Below, in pieces: positions 55,791-64,000 of a DNA stretch of 64,000 nucleotides. The notes beneath the pieces were generated by a model. It was given only the letters and a program-made list of their open reading frames with translations, ran no database searches and was not told the origin of the DNA. Position 1 is the first letter of the stretch; every line of letters starts with the position of its first letter. The position numbers and the translations under genes are program-made. Origin of the DNA: Seiridium cupressi (taxonomy: Eukaryota; Ascomycota; Sordariomycetes; Amphisphaeriales; Sporocadaceae); the NCBI GenBank assembly GCA_036674765.1, contig JARVKI010000043.1:248001-312000 (forward strand), written 5' to 3'.

Positions 55791-57613
55791 ATGGCCTCCA
55801 GGGGTTTTCAATACGCGCCATTGGATCATGGTATGCGAGATGTTCGAATTCCAAGGCTCATCCCAATCTGCCCTGGGACTATTGACTTTTCTCTCAAAAC
55901 CTACGACATCGACCATTGCCCGCGCTTCACTGCACTGTCCTATGTCTGGGGAACCGACGCCCCTCGGAACGAGATCACCGTGAATGGACAACGGTTCTTC
56001 ATGCGCGATAATCTGTGGGATGCGTTGCGCCATTGTTCGTAGCTTAGGCGCCGAGAACAGTTCTTCTGGATCGACGCAATCTGCATCAATCAGGACGTCA
56101 AAGAGCGTGCGCATCAAGTCAATATGATGCAGGATATTTTCTCCAGGGCTGATATGACCATTGCTTGGCTGGACCTACCCGACCCTGACTTGGACTTGGT
56201 TATGGATGCTTTATAGAGCTCGTTCACGCAATGTGGGCGGTAACAATCATGGGGGATGGAGCGTTCAGAAAGCCGTAGAGTCCTTCGTTAGAAGGGCGTA
56301 CTTTCACGAATGTGGATCGTACAAGAGGTACTATTGTCACCAACAGTATAGGTCCTGTGTGGCCATCGGTTCTGCTGTTGGGACGACATGGCCAATTTCA
56401 TACTGAGGAAAAATTGGCCCTCTGACATAGCGATTCCTGGCACAACTGACGCCCTTTTGTCTCAATGGATGGATCGATCTACCCCGAGGAGCGGCAACTC
56501 ACAGACATCATTGCATGCCATGATCTCATGCCATGATCTACGACTTCCGCTCGGCGAAAATGTACAGATCCTAGAGATAGCGTATATGCTTTGCTGGGTT
56601 TAGTCACAACCCCAAGGCGGGGATCGAGTACCTTGGTGGCTGACTACACTATATCCACCGCACAGCTATATCATCAAACACTAGGCCATCTCAGCAAGTC
56701 GTCTGGTCGACCGGAAGATCATCCAGACAGGGAGATTCTGAAGCTGAAGCTGAGAACTCCGTTAAGACTCCCGGGCGACATCGACCGGCTCTTCCATGTC
56801 GTTGAGATACTGTCAAGCAGTTCCAGCCATAGGTCAATGTACGAGATTGAATTAGCCTTTAGTGATGACGAGCATGGCGTTCTGCGGAGAGCAAACAACT
56901 TCTCTACTGACACTAGCCTGGACGGGGAGTACAACAGCATCATACAGCATGTCCAATTCTTGTGTGGCCTGGATCTGAAACAACCATTCCGTGAGACGGA
57001 CGTATATGATCGAATCCTGAGAAGGTTCGTTGAATATCTGCGGATCACAGGAGACTTTGCGAAGTGGGAGAGGTTCAAGTCGAATATATGAACACTCTTA
57101 CAAGATTGGTTCGATTATCTCCGTTCTGATCCGAGCTTACCTGTCCCTCCATACCATCTAGATAACCCCAGCTTCAAGGCTCTGGTCTCTTATCGATCAA
57201 CAGATGCCAAGCCCCATTCTAATGACATCGGGTCTCGAGGTCAACCCCGATCCTACAGCCAGGATCGTATAGCATTGATCAGTCACCGAGGGTTCCGCGC
57301 CGGATCTCGGTCTCCAGCGTGGGGACATTGTCGAGCACGTCCACGATCAAGAAACCGTTTCAGAGTCCACTCGAGGTCAAGGAGCCACTCCAGACAAAAG
57401 CGCAGCGTGGAAGACAGTGAGAAAAGAGGAGCCCCAGTATCACCGACCACGTTCGGAACCACATATGGTGAAAGAGGCCACGGGCAAGAACGGAACCTTA
57501 TGTTTCCAACCCTTGTTATAAGTACAGCGGGATATGTTCTATATACATCTCGAGACCAACTATCGAGTGGGCAAGATAGTAGAAGGAACACGAGGAGCCC
57601 GTTCCGGTTGTAG
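55791..57613 (+). pseudogene. HET-domain pseudogene with multiple breaks, Arg/Ser-rich tail
   Basis: Starts MASRGFQYAPLDHGMRDVRI at 55791 and keeps HET motifs in pieces: CPRFTALSYVWGTDAPRNEI, then after an in-frame TAG (56040-56042) QFFWIDAICINQDVKERAHQ and MMQDIFSRADMTIAWLDLPD, then another TAG (56214-56216). The segment RMWIVQEVLLSPTV sits in a different frame and is followed by a further TAG; CTDPRDRVYALLGL is in yet another frame. A cleaner stretch (56600-57091) encodes the C-terminal half and ends with a TGA at 57089-57091, beyond which the same frame continues to 57613 with LLQDWFDYLRSDPSLPVPPY and a tail rich in Arg and Ser (RSRNRFRVHSRSRSHSRQ). At least four stops and two frameshifts make it non-functional. 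CAG-to-TAG and TGG-to-TGA type changes are compatible with C-to-T decay. Confidence 0.88.
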
Positions 57614-58322
57614 AATTTGTCTCAAACACGACTAGTGGGTGGTCGTCAGTAACATGGATTTGTCCACAGATGAATCGTATAGAAAGACAGGAATATCTAA
57701 ATCCCAAACAGCATTATTGCAGCCAGTATCATGTGGCACGGCATTCTAGTGAGCAAAATATTTGTATTCAAGACCGTGGTCGATGAACTATAAGATCCAG
57801 CAAATGCGTTCAATGATGATCCAACACATTCCGCTAACTATGGAGTGGTTGGACATTTGAAGTGCTAAACTTGAAAGTGCTGCACTGACTGCCGGGATGG
57901 TGGCAGCAAAGCAGCACAGGGCACTTGAGCCGCGTATTCATCCCCACATGGAAATAAGGCACTCTAACTGCAGGGTATATAACAGTCAAAATAGCGAAGC
58001 TCTTCGACTTCGTGACTTTCGTAGGCGCAGTCTACATGATGCGTGTATATATTTTTCGGCGGTCGTAGCTGGCACTCTTTGCAGTGACACCTCTGTCACA
58101 ATAGAAAGCTTTAAATTACCACCCGCCCGTAAGTGCGGGGAAATGGCGACAGTCGGGACCACCCTTGTTAGAACCAATATCTATTGTCGACTTGGCTCAC
58201 GTTCTTACGAGACTGACCGTAAAGCCAAGGGTCATTGAGTGCATGCAAAATGAACTGCGGCCATTTGTCGCTATTATTCACATGTTATCTACCGCCCTTA
58301 GCTCGGACCAGCCTTGAACATC
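57614..58322. other. Gap upstream of DUF5071 gene
   Basis: 709 bp with no supported gene. Open frames at 57897-58238 have no motif. It should contain the promoter of the DUF5071-like gene. Confidence 0.35.
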
Positions 58323-59216
58323 ATGTCCTCAACATCACCAAGGGAGCTGATACCCAAAGACCTGAATGATGTCTCCTCGATCACCACTATACAAAATCTA
58401 GACGGCATAGCCTTCGCGGGCCTGGTCCCGCTCGTGCTTGATATAATATCGGCACGTGAGCCAACTGCCGTGTCGAGCGGCAATTTCGAGACCCCCTTCT
58501 GCACTAAATTTACTCATCTCCTGCGACAGCGCGCAAGAGAGCCGGTCGTCGTGTCTACAATCACATCTCTCCTGACTCAGCCACCCGCATCAGAAGACGA
58601 CTTGAGGCTCGTTTCGGTGGCTCTCTGGGGAGTTGTATCCGAAATCTCAGAAGATGCAATGCTCAGTTACCGTGACGCACTGGCATATCTTTCTGCCGCC
58701 GACTCAGACGGTTGTAGCGATTCGGAATGCACCGATTCACTGGCGCAGCAGGTCAAGGGGATACTTCGGTTCATGGATAACCGGGCAGATGTCTGGGTTC
58801 CCGAGCACAAAGGAGATTGTATGGCAACGCGGAGTCTCAAGGAACGCGTCCACACTGCTCGAGAAATGCGCCCGCACTTAGTTGGTCTGCTGGGCTGGCT
58901 CCGGGATAGGAACTGGCCGCCTTACGCGGGATGCGAGGCCCAACTGGCACGTTTTCCCGAGATCACGATAATGCCCATTCGGAAAATTCTCATAGATCAC
59001 CGGGGTGATGGGGAGTGGGCTAATAATCTTTTGCTCTTCGTACAGGATCATGTGCCGGTCGGCAGGAATTGGGAAGCCATGTACCCTCAAGTCAAGGCAT
59101 TGGTAGACTGTCCGACTGGAGATGAAGAGGAAAATGAGACGTCTAATTATGCAAAGGATTGGATAAAAGCGTTAGATACATGGAGGAGCACCCAAGAGGG
59201 GCTGAGATGTGCATAA
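58323..59216 (+). CDS. DUF5071-like protein
   Basis: 297 residues in one exon from the ATG at 58323 (a TTG three codons earlier is not a start). It has no signal peptide or membrane segment. The N-terminal LIPKDLNDVSSITTIQNLDGIAF and the later HLVGLLGWLRDRNWPPYAGCEAQL, followed by IMPIRKILIDHRGDGEWANNLLLFVQ, match the pattern of DUF5071 proteins, found in bacteria and fungi and shaped like HEAT-type helical repeats. In this copy the family's two halves are separated by about 140 residues of helical insert (LLRQRAREPVVVSTITSLLT and following). Function of the family is not known to me. The gene is intact, which contrasts with the dead HET gene before it. Confidence 0.8.
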   Translation: MSSTSPRELIPKDLNDVSSITTIQNLDGIAFAGLVPLVLDIISAREPTAVSSGNFETPFCTKFTHLLRQRAREPVVVSTITSLLTQPPASEDDLRLVSVALWGVVSEISEDAMLSYRDALAYLSAADSDGCSDSECTDSLAQQVKGILRFMDNRADVWVPEHKGDCMATRSLKERVHTAREMRPHLVGLLGWLRDRNWPPYAGCEAQLARFPEITIMPIRKILIDHRGDGEWANNLLLFVQDHVPVGRNWEAMYPQVKALVDCPTGDEEENETSNYAKDWIKALDTWRSTQEGLRCA

Positions 59217-59810
59217 CTTGGACCAAAGCGAAGAAGTGTTTTCGCTCCAAGACTGTACCAAAGGTCCGTCAGGGATGCTCAATAATATGATATCCCACCA
59301 AACTAATACTACATTGGCATTCAAATCAACCTGATCAAAAATATTCGAGTCTCGTGATTCTACTTAGGCGCATATGGGAACACATTGAACACTTGGAATG
59401 GAAGATTGTAGTTCAAACTTAGTTTTGTAACAAGGAAGCTTGGAATTGTAAATCATTCCCTGTAGTACAGCGAAAATTGCTTAAAGCCAGCTTGGGAGCT
59501 GTCCCGATCTCAGTCAACCAAGTGGTGAAAAGAAATGAATTGTTGCCCTGCCCATAGCTCCACTGGGGCCTACCACGAAGTCTCGCTCTCCTTTCTTCCT
59601 AACTCCACAAACCCCAAGACTTTCCTGTTTTATGGATCCTGAATCTGTACTTAGAGGAAGTACCGGGCCCTCGCCCATAGGCCTGGCGAGGGGCACTCCC
59701 CGGGGGCCACCGTCTCATGTCTATCTTCGTCCGAGCAGGATTCGTCGTTGCCTCCGTAGATAATCATACCTGAGCTTTAGAAGAGGTCAACCAGCTACGC
59801 GACAAGGCGG
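59217..59810. other. Gap with no gene
   Basis: 594 bp. No supported feature; the motif-free open frame at 59514-59696 lies within it. A GC-rich inverted pattern (GGGGCACTCCCCGGGGGCC) occurs near 59690-59710. Confidence 0.35.
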
Positions 59811-60047
59811 TCAGGGACGATGAGCTAGGTATTGAGGTACGTACAATTCATCGCCTTTGGCGTCATTCACAAATGTGCAGTACTCCCAGTCAATGTAGAA
59901 CGACTGGCAACTATCTGGAACGGGTGCAGATGACAGTTGGAAGTTGACTAGCCCGATCGTACCGTTCGAGCACGTGTCGCCGCAGGTCACGGTGATTCCG
60001 TTCACGGTTGCCACGGATAGGAGGATGGAAGTAGCGAAGAGCTTCAT
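59811..60047 (-). CDS. Tiny cysteine-containing secreted protein
   Basis: 78 residues from the ATG at 60047. A signal peptide (MKLFATSILLSVATVNG) is followed by ITVTCGDTCSNGTIGLV, with one N-glycosylation site (NGT), then SCQSFYIDWEYCTFVND. The four cysteines suggest two disulfides. Size, secretion signal and cysteine content fit the loose class of small secreted proteins of plant- or insect-associated fungi, but no family is recognised and no effector role is shown. The last residues (VPQYLAHRP) follow a GTAC that might be a donor, so the true C-terminus may differ. A strong promoter with stacked TATATA words lies 70-95 bp upstream. Confidence 0.65.
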   Translation of the reverse strand: MKLFATSILLSVATVNGITVTCGDTCSNGTIGLVNFQLSSAPVPDSCQSFYIDWEYCTFVNDAKGDELYVPQYLAHRP

Positions 60048-60117
60048 GCTGGATATAGATGATGAGTGGGAAGTCACGGAGTGGTGTTTGTATCAAATCT
60101 CAAAGTCGCACCGATCG

Positions 60118-60142
60118 GGGATATATAGACATATATATATTC
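60118..60142 (-). promoter_or_regulatory. TATA region of the tiny secreted protein gene
   Basis: Two runs, GATATATAG and CATATATATATTC, 70-95 bp before the ATG at 60047 on the minus strand, followed downstream on that strand by CCCCGATCGG. Position is right for a TATA box. Confidence 0.5.
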
Positions 60143-60736
60143 ATTCAGACTGCAAGGTATAGAAACACAGGTGTGCCAAATATCCACGAGATCAACCGAT
60201 TGCGTGGAGCCATTGACGATGACATGCAAGTAATAGCACGACGCATAATCTCGACCTCGAGGCCTGGCCTTGCCGACGCCATCCTACGTTTGCAGGATCG
60301 CAAACCTAGAGAACGTCCTTGAGCCGCTATATAGCGCTGCGACCCTCAAGGATTAGGTTTCGTTAACCTACTTCGGCATTCTGCAGCCGGCATCACAGGC
60401 TATAGAACAGATGTGCTTTACTGCATCGAACTGCTATGTATAGACGTGGATACCCGCAACTGAAACTAGGCCTCGGCCCCGAGGTAATCCGGGGTTGCCG
60501 CATTCGCTAAAGGAATTATCAGGGGGCCAGCCATGGAGACAATCCTTCGCCGCAGCAAATAAACTGCAGGATATTCAGATCCATGGTTTTAGGAGCGGGT
60601 GTACGGCACTCGAACATACTTGCAGGGAATCTCCTTAAATGGATAGCAATCGAGTGAATTGAATATTAAATCTCTCGCGGTCGCATTAAAACCCCATGGA
60701 ACGCGCATAGCAGCCAAAACTTGTAGGCCGACTGGA
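60143..60736. other. Gap between two minus-strand genes
   Basis: 594 bp. No gene is supported; it contains the upstream region of the small secreted protein gene and the 3' UTR of the DUF2237 gene. Confidence 0.35.
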
Positions 60737-61294
60737 CTAATTCCCATTCACTTCCTCTTTCTTCACAGCAAACTGCTTAAAAGTCTGAAAATCAGCACTC
60801 TTTAAAGCGCTGTCCTCCGTTGCGTCCAGGTCGACCTTGGGGACACCATTCTGGCTGATCCTGCCGTCCTTGAATGCCTGCACTGCTTCGAGCCAGCGCG
60901 TCGTGCAGAGACACCATTTGCATCCGCCAGTGAGTCCAACTGTGCGCAAGTCGTTGCCCTGCGATGCAGAGAATTGAAGAAACTCGTCGCTCACTATGCC
61001 AGCTACTGCGTGGTTGCCTGGGTCCGACGCACTGGTCCGGCAGAATCCATCGCGGTAGAAACCGGTCATGGGCTGTGTTGAGAAGAGGTGGAGGGGCTTT
61101 TTGAAGACTGCGCAACTTGTTAGTGCTGAACGCTGAAGTTTAGTGGCAATTCCCTCCATACCGTTAAGGCTAGGCATCTTATCGGAGTGAATGGGGTGTT
61201 GATGATTTGTAGCTTGGACGGTTGTCGCAAAGAGTATTGCAATGCTTATGGACACCAGGACGTTGTAGCTGTATAGTATCATGTCGGACAGCAT
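60737..61294 (-). CDS. DUF2237 family protein with N-terminal hydrophobic leader
   Basis: Exons 61294-61163 (exactly 61162 at the border) and 61107-60737 with a 54-bp intron give about 167 residues; without splicing the frame stays open, so an unspliced 185-residue form is also readable. The spliced form is preferred because it creates NVFKKPLHLFSTQPMTGFYRDG, the exact start of DUF2237, and the intron has donor GTATGG, branch CTAAC and acceptor GCGCAG. The domain continues FCRTSASDPGNHAVAGIVSDEFLQFSASQGNDL and CKWCLCTTRWLEAVQAFKDG, with conserved Cys pair, as in this widespread bacterial and fungal family of unknown function. The start MLSDMILYSYNVLVSISIAILFATTVQA is a signal peptide or anchor, unusual for DUF2237, which is commonly cytosolic. 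Confidence 0.85.
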   Translation of the reverse strand: MLSDMILYSYNVLVSISIAILFATTVQATNHQHPIHSDKMPSLNGMEGIATKLQRSALTSCAVFKKPLHLFSTQPMTGFYRDGFCRTSASDPGNHAVAGIVSDEFLQFSASQGNDLRTVGLTGGCKWCLCTTRWLEAVQAFKDGRISQNGVPKVDLDATEDSALKSADFQTFKQFAVKKEEVNGN

Positions 61295-62151
61295 GCAAGG
61301 CGTGGATTGGGAAGCAAGTGTGTTCGAGTCTTCACGTCAGATCGGCGTACATGCCACGACCTAGCGTGATGTCATAGACTTTCATGTCAACTCAGCTTTC
61401 CAGTCTTTGAATGAATACAAGGGACACAGCTCGTCGCACTCCTTAGAGCTTCAAGGCATAAGACTATAACTGAAGCTACCCAATTGATCCCAGCAACCGT
61501 ATGTCACTCGCCCGAGGCTGTCAAAAGCATGTTGTTCTAGCAGACCAAAGAGAGTCTGTCTGGATCCTGAGCAGATTCACCCCCACATATCCGCTGGGTG
61601 AGAGCGCAATAGGGCTGGACTTGAATCACAGTAGGAACTCGAAACGGTTGTGAGAAACATCAACACCGAGCAAACGGCATTCAATCTGTTGGGACCTTAT
61701 TTTCTCTCATGGTTTCTCTCGAAGGAAAGAGGTCCTCAGCTTGTAGCTTTATATGCTGTAAGCGTCTGCACCTTGGGCGCTAAAGCAACCTTAGCGCTGT
61801 ATCCCAGCACCAACCGTCGAAGTAAGATGCACTGATTCGGCATTGCCATGGGGACTTTCAACGCTGCCAGATATGTTCCGCTCTGACAGCACAATCTAGA
61901 TTGCGGCATGCTTGCCTGTACCAATCCGCCTAAGATGTAACCTTTGGACTGAAGATTCTCACACTGCACCATGCCGGCAACGAGCACAAGGAACGCTTTG
62001 TTGAAAGGCTGATGAACGACGCTTGTCTTCATCGTCAATGAAGGGTTACAACATCATTGTTCTTATTGACCATTCTACAGTTTTATAGCCATAATACCTC
62101 AACCCCCGTTTGAACGATTCGCCAAGCTCAATATTGACTAATTTCCACACG
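61295..62151. other. Gap between divergent genes
   Basis: 857 bp between the DUF2237 gene (minus) and the repeat-protein gene (plus), so it should contain two promoters. No TATA box was clear; the open frames at 61650-61835 and 61736-62038 overlap on opposite strands and lack motifs. Confidence 0.35.
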
Positions 62152-63617
62152 ATGTTTGTTCCAAGTACAACTACGCGCGCAACTCCCGGCACACCAACCC
62201 CGAAATCGGGACACAAAACAATCGCAGACTTTGGCTTGCAACGAAGGCGAGTGGATTCTTTCAAGCAGCCAGATCCATTCTTGGAATGGATAGGCGATTG
62301 CGTTTGGAAAAGCTATGAGGTTGTTGACCCCAAATCTACCCAGGATGACCAGGTAATATTTCGTTACTCGGTAGCCTTGGGGAAAAACGCCCTCACAACC
62401 CACTTCATCGAAACCACAACAGAAATACGAAAGGGCTCAACCCGCAGGACTGAAATGCTTGCGAGAGACATGGTCGCCGATGCATACCGTGCCGAAGGTG
62501 GAGACCTCAAAACGCTGAAGTACCTGGGCACATCCAGCATTATCAACGACCCAGCGCAGGATATGATCAAAGACGAGTTTGAAGCACAGGGTAAGCACAT
62601 ATCTCGTCCAAGACATGTTGAGCTTGATCCCAAGAGCCAATCCTGGAAGAATATATCAAAGACACCGTTTGCTAAGAGCAAGGTCAGGTTAGCAGAAAGC
62701 CTCAGTGGAGAGGGAACCATCGACGCGAAACGTATAGTCTTTATCACTAAGGGAGAGGGGCAATATCCAGTGCCGAACCTTGAATATACGATCCACACAT
62801 TGACTGAGTACGGCCCAAAAGTGCCGGGAATCAAGCCCCCAGAACCACCAGAGAAGGTTAGTGCTGCTGATTCAAATTTCCCTGCGCTTAACCGCTTCGA
62901 ATTGGGAGGTGGCCTCGATGATCAGTCAGTTGTACGAATGGGTTTGGACGCAAACTTTGGGACTTTACTACAACCACGACACCTCACGCATAGATCTTAC
63001 ATGAAAGCAAGCCAGCCGTAGATGCACTTAACAATAGTGATACGTCAGCAAAAGAACCGGCCAGCCCTAGGTCTAATGAACAGACAGATTCTCAGGACGA
63101 CAGCTCATTACAGGATGGAAATAGTGAAATCTCTGACCGTTCCAATTTGTCGGGCCAGAGCAAATCGCAGGGACCATCTGCACAGCCGGATGATCAGCGC
63201 GGCACAGGTTCATCTGATCATTCGGATCCGCCGAGCCAAAGTTCACTACAGGAAATATCTGCACAGTTGGATTACCAGGCCACCATGGGCTCATCGGATC
63301 ATTCTGATCAGCCCGATCAGAGTTCATCAGATGACACTTTTGGTCAACCGGATGATCAGGCTAGCACAGGTTCGTCTGATTCGGATCTAATGCCTACAGC
63401 GCCGAATGACTTGGCCAGCACAGGCTCGTCTGACTCAAAGACAACGTCTGCGCAACCAAATCATCAGACCAGCACAAACGCATCGGTTTCGGCGACGCGT
63501 GTTGCTGTTTGGCAGGTCCAACTTGCTGACCTCAGTGAACGAAGGAGGCAGCTTCAGGTGGATATGGATATCCTTATAGGTGAGAGCGAGCGTGGGCACA
63601 TGTACATTGAGGAATGA
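62152..63617 (+). CDS. Unrecognised protein with Ser/Asp-rich tandem repeats
   Basis: Exon 1 is 62152-62931 and exon 2 is 62994-63617, giving 467 residues. The intron (donor GTACGA, acceptor CGCATAG, 62 bp) is my choice because it joins the two open frames exactly; it is the least certain splice in the window. The first 240 residues are mixed alpha/beta in look, with no family I recognise; they contain RRTEMLARDMVADAYRAEG and IVFITKGEGQYPVPNLEYTI. Exon 2 is low complexity: about five degenerate units of 17-27 residues built on S-A-Q-P-D-D-Q...TGSSD, rich in Ser, Asp, Gln and Pro. The end (VAVWQVQLADLSERRRQLQV) forms a likely short coiled coil. No signal peptide or membrane segment. Function unknown. 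Confidence 0.6.
63177..63495 (+). repeat. Degenerate tandem repeats in the coding region
   Basis: About five imperfect copies of a unit with the core CAGCCGGATGATCAG...ACAGG(T/C)TC(A/G)TC(T/G)GA, 51-84 bp each, near 63177, 63255, 63340, 63400 and 63450. Copies differ by substitutions and small in-frame gaps, as expected for a repeat expanding by recombination in a coding region. Confidence 0.65.
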
Positions 63618-64000
63618 GCATAAGCGGTTAAGGATATGTAGAGTGAATGCAAATTAATATGAACTTACTAGCCAGGTAAAATGGTGGGTGGAGAGCGAGA
63701 GCGTAGGCTCATACCAATTGAAGTCGCCGACGACCCTGCATCTAGTATTGGTAGGAATTTACAACATGCGTTCACCATGATTTTATGTGTTAGTGCTGTG
63801 AGATTTTGAGCGACAGTCAGTGGTGTGCAGCATTGGATGTTGAGAGACTTGCGAAGTAAGAATCCTGGTTGGTCACACGATGGTAGACTTATTGGCGATG
63901 GCGTCGAGTATCATGTCTTCCTCGCCACCGGTCCACATATGGAGGCCTGATATCACTGTGGTTTTCAGAGATAACTGAGACCAAGTAGCAAAAGAAAGAG
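63618..64000. other. Right end, no gene
   Basis: 383 bp to the window edge. A patch GAGAGCGAGAGCGTAGGCTCATA at about 63689-63711 resembles GAGAGCGAGCGTGGGCACAT at 63583-63602, the last coding bases before the stop, so part of the 3' end may be duplicated. No supported gene. Confidence 0.35.

Noticed and set aside
62869..62910. Alternative intron starting at GTTAGT in the repeat-protein gene
   Set aside because: It puts the following sequence into a frame that stops at about 63000, so it cannot connect to the repeat exon.

Overview
The window comes from the nuclear genome of a filamentous ascomycete (Pezizomycotina). The evidence is short introns of about 50-65 bp with GTRNGT donors and CTRAY-like branch sites, a tRNA-Asp with a small intron, and families typical of these fungi: Zn2Cys6 regulator, HET-domain proteins, DUF3176, DUF2237, DUF5071 and a SepA/BNI1-type formin. 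The genus cannot be named from the sequence alone. All gene models were read by eye; splice sites were chosen by frame continuity and motif fit.

Layout. (1) 1-7.7 kb is a metabolic group: a Zn2Cys6 regulator running off the left edge, a flavin monooxygenase with a one-base frameshift, an apparently intact secreted carboxylesterase, and the C-terminal remnant of a cytochrome P450. It reads as a small oxidative cluster in decay. (2) 8.4-11.3 kb holds a small secreted protein, tRNA-Asp(GTC) and an unidentified protein. (3) 12.2-26.1 kb is a conserved housekeeping block: a diaphanous-type formin, a small single-span membrane protein, a RING-H2 ubiquitin ligase, the 9-1-1 clamp subunit HUS1, and a CCHC zinc-knuckle protein. 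(4) 28-37 kb has a small zinc-finger protein, a DUF3176 membrane protein, a GPI-type aspartic protease and an amino-acid permease, separated by long AT-rich gaps. (5) 39.8-64 kb is accessory in character: a CorA-like-domain protein, a secreted propeller-like protein, a broken gene possibly of pore-forming type, an NmrA/isoflavone-reductase-like enzyme, four HET-domain genes of which only one is intact, a DUF5071 protein, a tiny cysteine-containing secreted protein, a DUF2237 protein and an unidentified repeat-rich protein.

The strongest second-look signals are the HET gene group in successive stages of decay (46.9-57.6 kb), the decaying metabolic cluster at the left edge, the non-canonical active-site triads of the aspartic protease, and the two-part repeat protein at 62.2-63.6 kb. 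I found no CRISPR array, rRNA or complete transposon, and nothing I could defend as a wholly new biological system.
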